A DNA stretch of 7,632 bases from Spirochaetaceae bacterium (GCA_031285525.1 JAITWB010000177.1:1-7632); one strand, 5' to 3'; shown: positions 1 through 6,968, counted from the first letter of the stretch. A program made the numbers and translations. Notes: a model not told the origin generated them from the letters alone.

Positions 1-745
1 CATGGGCTCGGTAATCCACCACCGCCTGAGCGCCCGTGCATATTTCCAGAGGAACCGTAATAAAGCCCTGTTCAGAAATCCAGCGGAGCTTCTCCGCTTC
101 GTCGGCAAAAGGCACATCCCCTTCTGTAAAAAACGCATCGTAGCAGATAACTTTAAGGTATTCACTGCCGGAGCCGTCCTTCCGCTTCATCAAACCGTTA
201 GCAGCATTGCGGCAGTTCGCCTTGTCGGGAAAATGCTCGTCATGGACGACGTGGGTCATAATAACCTCACCCCGAACGCCGCCTGTGAGGGGGAGAGGGA
301 CAGAGCTCTCAGAATCGGTGAGTTTCAGTACCACACCCTGCATCTTCAAGGCATTCCTCGTTATATCGTCCCCCACGGCTCCGTCCCCCCGGGTCACAGC
401 CCGGGTAAAAACGCCCTTTTCATATTGCAGCTCAAGGCTTGCGCCGTCAAGTTTATACTCCACCAAAAACTCATCGAAATCCTGCTTTGCAGCCCAAACC
501 GCAAAAGCTTCCGGGTCTGCCGCCTTCTCCTGACTGCCCATGGGAATAAGGTGGGGAGCCTTCGCAAACCCATCAGAGCTGTCGGCGCCGACCTTTTTGA
601 GTACCGGATTATCAGGGTCAAGGGAAAGCAGTTCATCCCAGAGGGCATCGAATTCAGCATCTGTTATTTCGGCTTCACCGTCATAATAAGAAGCCTGATA
701 GCGCCGAATAGAACGCTCCAGTTCACCTATCCGTTTTGTATTCAT
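1..745 (-). CDS. ligA: NAD-dependent DNA ligase LigA, N-terminal 248 residues (3' end beyond window)
   Basis: NAD+-dependent ligase that seals nicks in replication and repair. The minus-strand frame stays open from ATG 745 to base 1. The N-terminal domain Ia is seen as YYDGEAEITDAEFDALWDEL (20-39). The adenylation domain has the lysine motif KLDG (K98 should take the AMP), TRGDGAVGDDITRN (118-131), RGEV (158-161) and RNAANG (179-184), in the normal LigA order. Full-length LigA is about 670 aa, so OB, zinc-finger, HhH and BRCT domains lie outside the window. Two usual motifs diverge: PMLSL is replaced by IPMGSQ (67-72), and the block after RNAANG is LMKRKDG. The ATG lies 1 nt after the trmB stop, with AAGGA 8 nt upstream inside the trmB 3' end, so translation is probably coupled. 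Identification is secure; the divergence suggests a spirochaete-type enzyme (inference). Confidence 0.93.
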   Translation of the reverse strand, partial: MNTKRIGELERSIRRYQASYYDGEAEITDAEFDALWDELLSLDPDNPVLKKVGADSSDGFAKAPHLIPMGSQEKAADPEAFAVWAAKQDFDEFLVEYKLDGASLELQYEKGVFTRAVTRGDGAVGDDITRNALKMQGVVLKLTDSESSVPLPLTGGVRGEVIMTHVVHDEHFPDKANCRNAANGLMKRKDGSGSEYLKVICYDAFFTEGDVPFADEAEKLRWISEQGFITVPLEICTGAQAVVDYRAH

Positions 746-746
746 G

Positions 747-1514
747 CTATTGTTCCTTGAAAAAATAGAGTTCCCAAATATCCCGTTCTGCCCGGAGCCC
801 CTTCATCTCGAATTTCGTCTCAGGCCGCCACTCTTGCCGGGGAGCAAAGCCTCCCGGTACATCAGCGGCGGAATTGACCAGGGTCGGAGTCGCTGTCAGT
901 TCCTCCATGGCGGAAATACCATAGGGTTCCCAGTCGGTAGCCATATAGAGGTAGCCCAAAGGATGACCTTGAGGCGTCTCATCCCGGGAACAGAGCTTTG
1001 AAGCGAGGAGATCCGTCCGGGGTCGCTGCATAAAACGGCGCTTGTGATGGCGTTTCTTGGGCCAGGGATCGGGAAAGAACACATGAAAGGCGGCAACAGA
1101 ATTATCGGGAATCATATACTCAAGGGCTTCCACCGCATCGTGTTCGATAATGCGTACATTACGGAGATCCCGTTCCCGAATCTCGTGGAGCAGCTTCCCC
1201 ACGCCGGGAGTATGTACCTCGATTCCGATATAATTGATCTCCGGATTTTCAGCGGCGATAATCGCAGTAGCGGTTCCCATACCAAAACCTATCTCAATAA
1301 CCACCGGATTGGTATTATCAAAGATATCAGTATAATTCAGAGGCTTTTGTTCAAAAGGAAGACACCACCGCCCCGAAAGTTCGGCATACCCCCGCTTTTG
1401 AGCCTCGGTCATACGCCCCGCCCGGAGTACATAAGTTCGAATAGGAGCGCCCAGAGATGCCCCCTCAGAAGAACAATCAGGACAGTCCTGTCCGTTTGTC
1501 GTCTCGTTATTCAT
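747..1514 (-). CDS. trmB: tRNA (guanine-N7-)-methyltransferase TrmB
   Basis: SAM-dependent enzyme making m7G at position 46 in the tRNA variable loop. Family signatures, numbered from the ATG: an N-terminal RxGRMT region; SAM-binding EIGFGMG (74-80); YIGIEVHTPGVG (95-106); FFPDPWPKKRHHKRR (146-160), the TrmB hallmark; TDWEPY (193-198); and RPETKFEMKGL (230-240) near the C-terminus. Its 255 aa is slightly long for the family, owing to a roughly 25-residue N-terminal tail with a CPDC pair and a short insert (CSRDETPQGHP) before the TDW motif. An in-frame GTG at 1517 directly precedes the ATG at 1514. GAGGG at 1519-1523 is 4 nt from the ATG and only 1 nt from the GTG, so I prefer the ATG. It is the third gene of the operon, 27 nt after the lipoprotein gene, and its stop is 1 nt from the ligA start. 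Confidence 0.95.
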   Translation of the reverse strand: MNNETTNGQDCPDCSSEGASLGAPIRTYVLRAGRMTEAQKRGYAELSGRWCLPFEQKPLNYTDIFDNTNPVVIEIGFGMGTATAIIAAENPEINYIGIEVHTPGVGKLLHEIRERDLRNVRIIEHDAVEALEYMIPDNSVAAFHVFFPDPWPKKRHHKRRFMQRPRTDLLASKLCSRDETPQGHPLGYLYMATDWEPYGISAMEELTATPTLVNSAADVPGGFAPRQEWRPETKFEMKGLRAERDIWELYFFKEQ

Positions 1515-1541
1515 CACACCCTCAATTTATACTGAATCCGC

Positions 1542-2228
1542 CTAAGGCAGATCCACAGGAGACAGCAGAAGCCCTGCTGTTCCCTTTTTATTTGCCCCAT
1601 ACGCCCTAACATACGCGCTCTCAGGATATTTCTCCCTCAGAGCTAAAACAGAGGCAGGAAACTTCTCATAAGTATCCATAAAAAGAAGCTCATCCTCTGC
1701 ATTAAAACAGAGCAGATATCGAATAGAAAAATAATCCGACTGAGGGGCAAGACTCCAACGGTTATCGCTTATGGACAGAACAGGAAGGGCGGCAGTTATA
1801 CCGCCGCCGGTACGGGAAGCCTCCTCCGCCCCTATCACAAAATCAACGCTCACTTCTCTCCCTGCAAGATCAGTCCAGAGAAGCTCATACGAACCTTCAG
1901 GAAAATACTCATCCCGAGGGGGATACAAAGTCCCCGCCCCAGACCAGGAATGGTCTTTTACCAAATACCGGGAACCATACGCTTCGGAATAGGCTGGCAT
2001 AGTCCATACAAAACCGCTTTCGGAATGGCTCACCCGCAGCAGTTTTACCCGGATACCGCCATTGTTATCCTCGGCAAACACCACAAGCCGCTGCCTCGCC
2101 CTTCCCCCGGAATCATACTCACGGATGAGGGTCGCCCGTACATCGAGAATAACCGGAGCAGTATCGGAACAGCCCCAGAGAAACAGTATACCAAACAAAA
2201 CCGATAAAACGGCGCAGCCTCTCACCAT
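1542..2228 (-). CDS. Predicted lipoprotein of unknown function (228 aa)
   Basis: I do not recognise a family. The N-terminus is a lipoprotein signal: a short n-region with R3, a hydrophobic stretch (residues 5-17), then LWGC with the candidate lipidated cysteine at C20. Trp at -2 is unusual against the common L-A/S-G/A-C lipobox, though spirochaetes accept relaxed forms. The mature part (about 208 aa) is rich in aromatics and short beta-like segments, has no further membrane segment and little charge clustering, which suggests a beta-rich envelope-anchored protein. The start lies 17 nt after the upstream gene's stop and has no clear SD sequence, so translation may depend on coupling. A GTG at codon 2 is an alternative start. 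The reading is firm as a gene, and fairly firm as a lipoprotein. Confidence 0.82.
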   Translation of the reverse strand: MVRGCAVLSVLFGILFLWGCSDTAPVILDVRATLIREYDSGGRARQRLVVFAEDNNGGIRVKLLRVSHSESGFVWTMPAYSEAYGSRYLVKDHSWSGAGTLYPPRDEYFPEGSYELLWTDLAGREVSVDFVIGAEEASRTGGGITAALPVLSISDNRWSLAPQSDYFSIRYLLCFNAEDELLFMDTYEKFPASVLALREKYPESAYVRAYGANKKGTAGLLLSPVDLP

Positions 2229-2245
2229 ATACGTAAAACCGATAC

Positions 2246-3412
2246 CTAAAACCAGAAGGTCAGATTTATAACGGTCAAATCACTTTTGGAGAAGTTATTT
2301 ACCAGGGATTCGAATTTCACATTCACCTTCTCACAAGCCTCATTGAGGTAAGAAAGATAAAACAGCCCCAGATCGGTTCCCTCCTCTCCGTCGGGCATCT
2401 CCCGGTAAAAATCGATAAGCCCCTTTTTCTTGAGATTCGCATTCTTTTTTGCCTCAATACTCTCTTTTACTTCAAGGAATTCATCGCTTTTATTGTACAA
2501 CGTAATCTGTAAACGCCCCTGAGCGCCGATGGAAGTACTGCCCCCGCCGAATTTCCAGGATATGAACACCAGTTCATTCTTCCGCAAAAGCTCGGCAATA
2601 ACCTTCTGCCTTATCTCAGGATCATACACGACGGAACTTTCATCCATCACACCCTTAAACATCTTCCGGGCTTCTTTACGGAGATTGGTATTCTCCGAAT
2701 TGATCGCCAATTCCATAACCATGAGAGCGATATACTCGGCGACCTTACTCTTTTCCATGAATTCCAAAAGGGAACTTCTGATAAGGGAGAACATCTCCTC
2801 GATACCCTCTGTTCGTAAAAACTTGAGTATAATATACCAGCAAAAAGGTCTGAGGTAGGTTATGAACTTCTCCGCCATCAAAAGCATAACATTCTTTTCC
2901 TCAGGCGACAGGGAATCATTTGCGGCTATCCGCTCATATACCGGTTTAAGAATCTGCTTTTGAGCGTCAGCAATCAAAGCGTCCTTGTGCAGGAGCGCCG
3001 ACCGGATCGCAGCATCGCTCATCTTGGTACGTTCATCCAAAAGCTCCGACGGATTAATACGGTTATGCTTACGAACCACCTCGGTACTGATAATTTCCTT
3101 AAAAACCTGCCGGTCAAACTGCCTATAGAGCATCGAAAAGACAGTCAACTTGGACATATCCATTATCTCTTGGCGGGATGAAACGAATTCAGGCATAGAT
3201 ATCTCTATCTTGGAGATATAATCTATCAAAATCATCCGCTGAATCGATGCGGGAGAAAAATTATCCATGGATATGCCGTATTCCTCGACATTATCCGCAA
3301 GTTTGAACTTGAGCAGTTTTTTATTCTGCCGAATAAAATAGGACGCGCCATCCTGGGTAAGAATGAGCTTGAGAGGTAGACTCATCACAAGCTTTTTTCC
3401 AGAAGAAGCCAT
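2246..3412 (-). CDS. Conserved-looking cytoplasmic protein of unknown function, possible degenerate GHKL-type C-terminus (388 aa)
   Basis: Not recognised by name. There is no signal peptide or membrane helix; residues 50-280 are strongly helical and charged. The C-terminal 110 residues resemble a degraded histidine-kinase-type ATPase fold in layout. MELAINSENTN (233-243) sits where the N-box would be, strands follow at 281-288 and 300-306 with NKSD (307-310) in place of the DxGxG motif, and EGTDLGLFYLSYLNEA (344-359) resembles a G2 box plus helix, followed by closing strands. The catalytic glycines and aspartate are largely missing, so ATP binding is doubtful. This fold assignment is a weak inference. 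The start is well supported: GGAGG lies 4 nt before ATG 3412. It is the first gene of the minus-strand operon ending in ligA and is preceded by a good promoter. Confidence 0.85.
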   Translation of the reverse strand: MASSGKKLVMSLPLKLILTQDGASYFIRQNKKLLKFKLADNVEEYGISMDNFSPASIQRMILIDYISKIEISMPEFVSSRQEIMDMSKLTVFSMLYRQFDRQVFKEIISTEVVRKHNRINPSELLDERTKMSDAAIRSALLHKDALIADAQKQILKPVYERIAANDSLSPEEKNVMLLMAEKFITYLRPFCWYIILKFLRTEGIEEMFSLIRSSLLEFMEKSKVAEYIALMVMELAINSENTNLRKEARKMFKGVMDESSVVYDPEIRQKVIAELLRKNELVFISWKFGGGSTSIGAQGRLQITLYNKSDEFLEVKESIEAKKNANLKKKGLIDFYREMPDGEEGTDLGLFYLSYLNEACEKVNVKFESLVNNFSKSDLTVINLTFWF

Positions 3413-3441
3413 TCTCCCTCCAAAAGTAATATATTATTCAT

Positions 3442-3470
3442 AGTATAACGTATATTTGCCCGTTTGAAAA
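3442..3470 (-). promoter_or_regulatory. Putative sigma70-type promoter for the 388-aa gene/lipoprotein/trmB/ligA operon
   Basis: On the minus strand, TTTTCA (3470-3465) is separated by 17 nt from TATACT (3447-3442). The predicted start near 3435 gives a leader of about 23 nt carrying the GGAGG at 3417-3421. The -10 matches 5 of 6 consensus bases and the -35 matches 4 of 6. It shares the 86-bp AT-rich gap with the divergent plus-strand gene. Confidence 0.5.
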
Positions 3471-3503
3471 CATCTTGACGGAATAAATATATACACCTAT
3501 GCT
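3464..3503 (+). promoter_or_regulatory. Putative promoter region for the 737-aa membrane protein gene
   Basis: Two overlapping choices are visible. TTGAAA (3464-3469) with an 18-nt spacer to TATATA (3488-3493) would start transcription near 3500, practically at the first ATG. TTGACG (3475-3480) with a 17-nt spacer to TATGCT (3498-3503) would start near 3510, just before the second ATG at 3514. Either way the leader would be absent or only a few nucleotides long, and no SD sequence is seen. Confidence 0.35.
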
Positions 3504-5712
3504 CTTCTATAATATGTATAGACGCCTTGCAATCCGATTCCTATTTGTCATATTGACACTCTTCTCGACAGCGCCGCATCTGTCTGCACTTTCCTCACAG
3601 GAGCTGTATAATGCTCTACAGAGTAATGGGTTTTCTCCAAAAAGGGAAGTCCTCTCAGGAACGCTATCCCTCCTTTTTCCCTACAACATCATATTGTCCT
3701 TTGGACCGGAAACCGCACAGGAAGTACTATACTTCGAAGCTGGGCAAAACGGCATGGACGACGAAGAGCTCTTCGAAGCCTTTACAGCCTTTGGGAAGTA
3801 CCTTCAGGAAGAACCTCCGGAACACCGAGTCGATATCGTTTTTACAGTAGAAAGCGTCATCCCTGCGGTTCCCGAAGGGACAACAGCCTTTATCGAATCC
3901 ATTGACCCGACGGTACCCACTGCTGTAATCCGGGTTTTACCGGGCACAGGTACAAACAAAAATGCGCGTATACATTCAGGCGCCCGCAGCAGTCTCTCAC
4001 CGCCCTGGCTGTTACAGAATACCATTACCGCCCTTGAATCGGCGGATATTCCATGGGAAGTGGAAACAGCCTTTCTCTCCCTCTTTAGGCTGGGATGGAT
4101 GGCGGACAATCCGGTACTGGACGCCTTTTTTACCGGAGACATTCCGGCGATAGAAATCCAACTTCCCTCAGAGAAGTCACTTCCCACAGAAACAGCGAAG
4201 GCTGATTTTTTAAAGGAACTGTTACGCCATTACTATCCCGACACCAGCAGGGAATGGGACAAACACTACAGTTTTTTCAAAATCGGCGATTACTCCTTTT
4301 TTGTCTATGAACATATTCTCATACTCCTCATGATTCTGGCAACGGGAATCACTTTTTTCATTTTATTCATGTTCTCCTTCATCTTCGGCATCAAACAGTA
4401 TGAATACCGAAATGACTTCAAAAGAACCTGGTATCTCATTCCGGTGATTCTGGTCATAAACGGTCTCGCCCTATACCTGGGGCAGGAACTCACCTTTCAG
4501 CTTTTTACCCTAAAATACGGAACCGCCGACGGCTGGACGCAGTACCCCTATATTGCCTTTATCCTCAAAGGTACAGTTACCTTTCTCTTATTTACCCTGT
4601 CTATGCTATTACAGCGGTTTATCCGCTTTCCCCGGGACAGTTTTATTTACGGCTTCCTCGTACACATCACCTGTCTCATGAACATCCTCGTATTCGCCAT
4701 TGCAGACTTCTCTCTGGTCATTCTTTTTATAGCTGAATATATACTCGCTCTGCTGTTCAGCCGGGTAAGACATTTTATTTCCATTCTCTTGGTGGGAATC
4801 GTCATGTGCATCCCCTTCCTCTTTTTCGGATACGAAGCTATCAGGGCAGGATATATCCACGCAATTGCATCCCTTTTTGCAAGTTCCATCGCAGGAAACG
4901 CCGCCCTCTCGTTCCTTCTCATCCCCATAGAACTATTCATAATCAGACTATTGGTAAAAACCGGTCATTTCGGCAGAAAACGGCTCAACAGGGTGCCGAT
5001 TCTCCCGCTGGTATTTACCGGAATAACAATCATCCTTATTTCGGCGCTGTTCATACTGCCCCAATTCACTGAAAAGGCGCCCCAACACATATCCGTCTCA
5101 GAACACCGGATAACCTCCGCCAATATGCAGACCGAAGGGAATATCTCCCTAACCGTTCCCATTCCAGGCAACAACAACTATGAAAGCAGAACCCTGCAAG
5201 TGAATACACCGATTCTCCAGTCACCGAATGGAACTGGAACAGAACTGCCCGCAGAAGCGTATGTAACCATTCCCATTCCCCCTAAGGACAACGCCGAAGG
5301 AAAGACTATCCCTTTCAACGACAGGCGCCTCAGGGTTACCGCATCGGACAATTCCTACCTCGACAGAAAACGGGTGGAATTACAAATCGACACAGAACTA
5401 AAACCACTGCGCATTACGGTAACGGTCTACCGGGAAACAGGTTACGCCATATTCGATGCGAACTATCCCTTTACAGCCCGTGAAGGGGGAAACATCTGCG
5501 AATTCACCCTTGAAGAAAAACCGCCGCTGCCCCTATCCATAGAGTTTACCACCGAAGAATGGGCCGATATATATGTAAGCGTTGTTTTGCAATCCCAGGA
5601 AAACCCCGACGAGATATTTGTTACCGCCCCAGGCAGGGAGAATACAGTAAAACAGCATTTCCTGTATAAAGAAGAGCAGCTTTTTCATTTCCCTGGACGG
5701 ATCATGCGGTAA
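3499..5712 (+). CDS. Polytopic membrane protein with degenerate M28-peptidase-like periplasmic domain (737 aa)
   Basis: No named family is recognised with certainty. Layout: signal peptide or anchor (7-30, possible cut after LSA30); extracytoplasmic domain about 31-265; about eight hydrophobic helices near 272-297, 311-327, 350-372, 381-401, 403-420, 425-445, 465-485 and 500-521; and a beta-rich C-terminal domain 530-737. The N-terminal domain follows the M28 (aminopeptidase Y/ERMP1-type) order: PYNIILSFG (61-69), EVLYFEAG (75-82), MDD then a helix (86-102), VDIVFTVES (111-119), AFIES, a strand-helix unit (141-180), and DIPAIEIQL (214-222). The zinc ligands are mostly gone: no HxD at the first metal site, and VES replaces the catalytic EE. 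It is therefore probably non-catalytic (inference). The start may instead be ATG 3514 (residue 6), since the -10 options overlap 3499. It stands alone, divergent from the ligA operon, with a terminator at 5887-5921. Confidence 0.85.
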   Translation: MLFYNMYRRLAIRFLFVILTLFSTAPHLSALSSQELYNALQSNGFSPKREVLSGTLSLLFPYNIILSFGPETAQEVLYFEAGQNGMDDEELFEAFTAFGKYLQEEPPEHRVDIVFTVESVIPAVPEGTTAFIESIDPTVPTAVIRVLPGTGTNKNARIHSGARSSLSPPWLLQNTITALESADIPWEVETAFLSLFRLGWMADNPVLDAFFTGDIPAIEIQLPSEKSLPTETAKADFLKELLRHYYPDTSREWDKHYSFFKIGDYSFFVYEHILILLMILATGITFFILFMFSFIFGIKQYEYRNDFKRTWYLIPVILVINGLALYLGQELTFQLFTLKYGTADGWTQYPYIAFILKGTVTFLLFTLSMLLQRFIRFPRDSFIYGFLVHITCLMNILVFAIADFSLVILFIAEYILALLFSRVRHFISILLVGIVMCIPFLFFGYEAIRAGYIHAIASLFASSIAGNAALSFLLIPIELFIIRLLVKTGHFGRKRLNRVPILPLVFTGITIILISALFILPQFTEKAPQHISVSEHRITSANMQTEGNISLTVPIPGNNNYESRTLQVNTPILQSPNGTGTELPAEAYVTIPIPPKDNAEGKTIPFNDRRLRVTASDNSYLDRKRVELQIDTELKPLRITVTVYRETGYAIFDANYPFTAREGGNICEFTLEEKPPLPLSIEFTTEEWADIYVSVVLQSQENPDEIFVTAPGRENTVKQHFLYKEEQLFHFPGRIMR

Positions 5713-5776
5713 CAATGGATACGTTTAAAACAAGCCTTGGGACATAATGCAGCGCTTAAAACAACCTTAAAATACA

Positions 5777-5805
5777 TTGTTTTTTATCAAGACTAACTAT
5801 ATACT
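5777..5805 (+). promoter_or_regulatory. Putative promoter of an intergenic RNA
   Basis: TTGTTT (5777-5782), a 17-nt spacer, then TATACT (5800-5805) preceded by TATA. The -10 is 5 of 6 and the -35 is 3 of 6 with the key TTG kept. The predicted start is near 5811, at the base of the first hairpin. It lies 65 bp after the 737-aa gene and no plus-strand protein gene follows. Confidence 0.4.
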
Positions 5806-5810
5806 GTAAA

Positions 5811-5921
5811 GGTCTCAAAGTAGACCATTTGGATAAGCGGGTATTGAGGAGTAATTGAGCTACCAATTATGCCCCATCACTCGGAGGCTCCCTCATTTCA
5901 TCAGAAGTGAGGGAGCTTTTT
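5811..5921 (+). ncRNA. Candidate small structured RNA (about 110 nt), unclassified
   Basis: Between the putative promoter (5777-5805) and a strong terminator (5887-5921) lies a segment with hairpins GGTCT/AGACC (5811-5815/5822-5826) and TAATTG/CAATTA (5852-5857/5864-5869). TGAGGAG (5845-5851) could pair with CTCCCTCA (5888-5895, one bulged C), which is the left arm of the terminator, giving two mutually exclusive folds. It does not resemble 4.5S RNA, 6S RNA, tmRNA or a riboswitch I know. The alternative is that it is simply the 3' untranslated region of the upstream membrane-protein gene. A TTG frame from 5855 with GAGGAG in front runs through the terminator into the convergent gene and is not credible as a protein. 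Confidence 0.3.
5887..5921 (+). terminator. Strong Rho-independent terminator, plus strand
   Basis: The stem GCTCCCTCATTTC (5887-5899) pairs with GAAGTGAGGGAGC (5904-5916) over 13 bp with one G-U, has a 4-nt loop ATCA, and is followed by TTTTT (5917-5921). It has no T-run on the minus strand, so it acts only on plus-strand transcripts: the 737-aa gene, the candidate small RNA, or both. Confidence 0.88.
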
Positions 5922-5983
5922 GCTTAACATCTAACCAAAAGCAGAAACAAACTCATTACGACCTCGGCAGGGAAGTACTTTTT

Positions 5984-6844
5984 TCACCCTTCCCTCAAAT
6001 AGCTCACCACCCCCAGTCCCGCCTGAGCGCCGTCTGAAACCGCTTTTGCTATCTGAAACAAGCCCCCGGTACAGTCCCCTGCCGCAAAGATACCGGGCAT
6101 ATTGGTCATAAAATCTCTGTTTACGCTGATACTGGCGCCTTCCATAGCGATACCGGTCTTTGCCGCGAAGTCCGCCGCATTTGCCGTACCGATAGCGATA
6201 AAAGCCCCGTCTATCGGGTATTCTCCTGCTGAGGTTTTAAGACTTTCAAGCTTGCCGCTCCCATAAAAGCCGGTTATCGGCTCATGAATGACCGGAATAT
6301 CCGCCGGAATCAGGGACGAAACTGTCTTTTCACCGTTGGTGAAGACGGTAACATCCTGAGAAAAGGCCTGCAAGTCCTTGAGCTCATGGGCGGCATAATC
6401 CCCTGCCCCCACTACGGCAAGTTTCTTGTCCCTAAAGAAGAACCCGTCGCAGGTGGCGCAAAAGCTAATCCCCTTACCCTTAAGTTCCTCAAATCCTGCA
6501 ACCTTTAACCCCACCCGGGATTTTCCCGTAGCGAACACCACCGTTTTGGTCTCGTACCGTCCCCGAGCGGTGACCACAGTAAAGTATTCTTCCATATTCA
6601 GGGCAAGAACCTCTTCCGTTTTTACCGTTACCCCAAGACGCTTCGCCTGTTCCAGCCCCCGATCGAGGAGCTCTTTCCCGGAAACCGTTTGGGGAAACCC
6701 ATAGAAGTTATCTATCTTCTCCGCCCGCTCCAGTGCCCCCGCACCGGAGCCGAGTACGAGCACATCCAATCCGCCCCGCTTGATATATATGGCGGCGCTG
6801 ATACCTGCCGGACCTTTTCCTATTACAATTGAATCGTATATCAT
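5984..6844 (-). CDS. Thioredoxin-reductase-like flavoprotein with non-canonical NADPH site (286 aa)
   Basis: Class II pyridine-nucleotide-disulfide oxidoreductase fold, cytoplasmic, expected to pass electrons through FAD to a CxxC and then to thioredoxin or a similar partner. Visible motifs: FAD-binding GKGPAG (9-14), ATG (105-107), redox-active CATC followed by D (129-133), and the second FAD motif GIFAAGDC (251-258) with QIAKAVSDGAQAG (264-276). In the NAD(P)H domain the GGGDSA motif is GAGDYA (146-151), and the HRRxxxR element that grips the NADPH 2'-phosphate is absent, replaced by TNGEKTV (169-175). Normal TrxB is about 305-320 aa, so this is short. Known pyridine-nucleotide-independent enzymes (ferredoxin-dependent FFTR, DFTR) show losses of this kind; membership here is inference, hence no trxB symbol. 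No SD precedes ATG 6844, but the FAD motif begins directly after it, so the start is secure. The gene is convergent with the preceding plus-strand transcript. Confidence 0.9.
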   Translation of the reverse strand: MIYDSIVIGKGPAGISAAIYIKRGGLDVLVLGSGAGALERAEKIDNFYGFPQTVSGKELLDRGLEQAKRLGVTVKTEEVLALNMEEYFTVVTARGRYETKTVVFATGKSRVGLKVAGFEELKGKGISFCATCDGFFFRDKKLAVVGAGDYAAHELKDLQAFSQDVTVFTNGEKTVSSLIPADIPVIHEPITGFYGSGKLESLKTSAGEYPIDGAFIAIGTANAADFAAKTGIAMEGASISVNRDFMTNMPGIFAAGDCTGGLFQIAKAVSDGAQAGLGVVSYLREG

Positions 6845-6915
6845 AGTTATACTGTAGACAAAGTCAGGGGTTAAAACAAGGGGGAAAAAGACCGTTCCCC
6901 TATATCCTTTTTAGT

Positions 6916-6956
6916 TATCTGACACTTCGCCTCGGCAGGGGCTTCCGCATCAGATA
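6916..6956. repeat. Inverted repeat TATCTGA / TCAGATA with 27-nt GC-rich interior
   Basis: TATCTGA (6916-6922) and TCAGATA (6950-6956) are perfect inverse copies around a GC-rich interior with no T-run after either arm. It lies 72 bp upstream of the TrxR-like gene, in a 211-bp intergenic stretch (6845-7055) that otherwise shows only a small hairpin GGGGAA/TTCCCC (6881-6886/6895-6900) and the terminator at 6969-7006. It could be an operator or an RNA stem, or chance. Confidence 0.3.
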
Positions 6957-6968
6957 TCGCCACGGCAT

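Noticed and set aside
2..760. Open plus-strand frame of 252 codons covering the left end
   Set aside because: It lies opposite ligA and the trmB 3' end, whose minus-strand translations carry exact family motifs; the plus-strand product has no recognisable features.
1044..1535. Open plus-strand frame of 163 codons
   Set aside because: It is antisense to trmB, with no SD and no sensible protein character.
5869..5910. 13-codon frame starting ATG 5869 and ending inside the terminator hairpin, leader-peptide-like
   Set aside because: The SD is 17 nt away and there is no downstream plus-strand gene to regulate, so it is probably coincidental.
5969..5997. Hairpin AGGGAAG/CTTCCCT just after the TrxR-like gene stop
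   Set aside because: There is no T-run after the stem on either strand and the loop is long, so I do not call it a terminator.
5855..6037. TTG-started frame of 60 codons behind GAGGAG
   Set aside because: It reads straight through the strong terminator and into the 3' end of the convergent TrxR-like gene; its composition is unlike a protein.
5725..6880. TTAAAACAA repeated at 5725, 5756 and 6871
   Set aside because: Short, AT-rich and irregularly spaced; not enough to claim an operator family.
5962..6940. 11-bp direct repeat CCTCGGCAGGG at 5962-5972 and 6930-6940, flanking the TrxR-like gene
   Set aside because: Several 11-bp matches are expected by chance in 7.6 kb, and the flanks do not extend the match, so there is no case for a mobile-element boundary.
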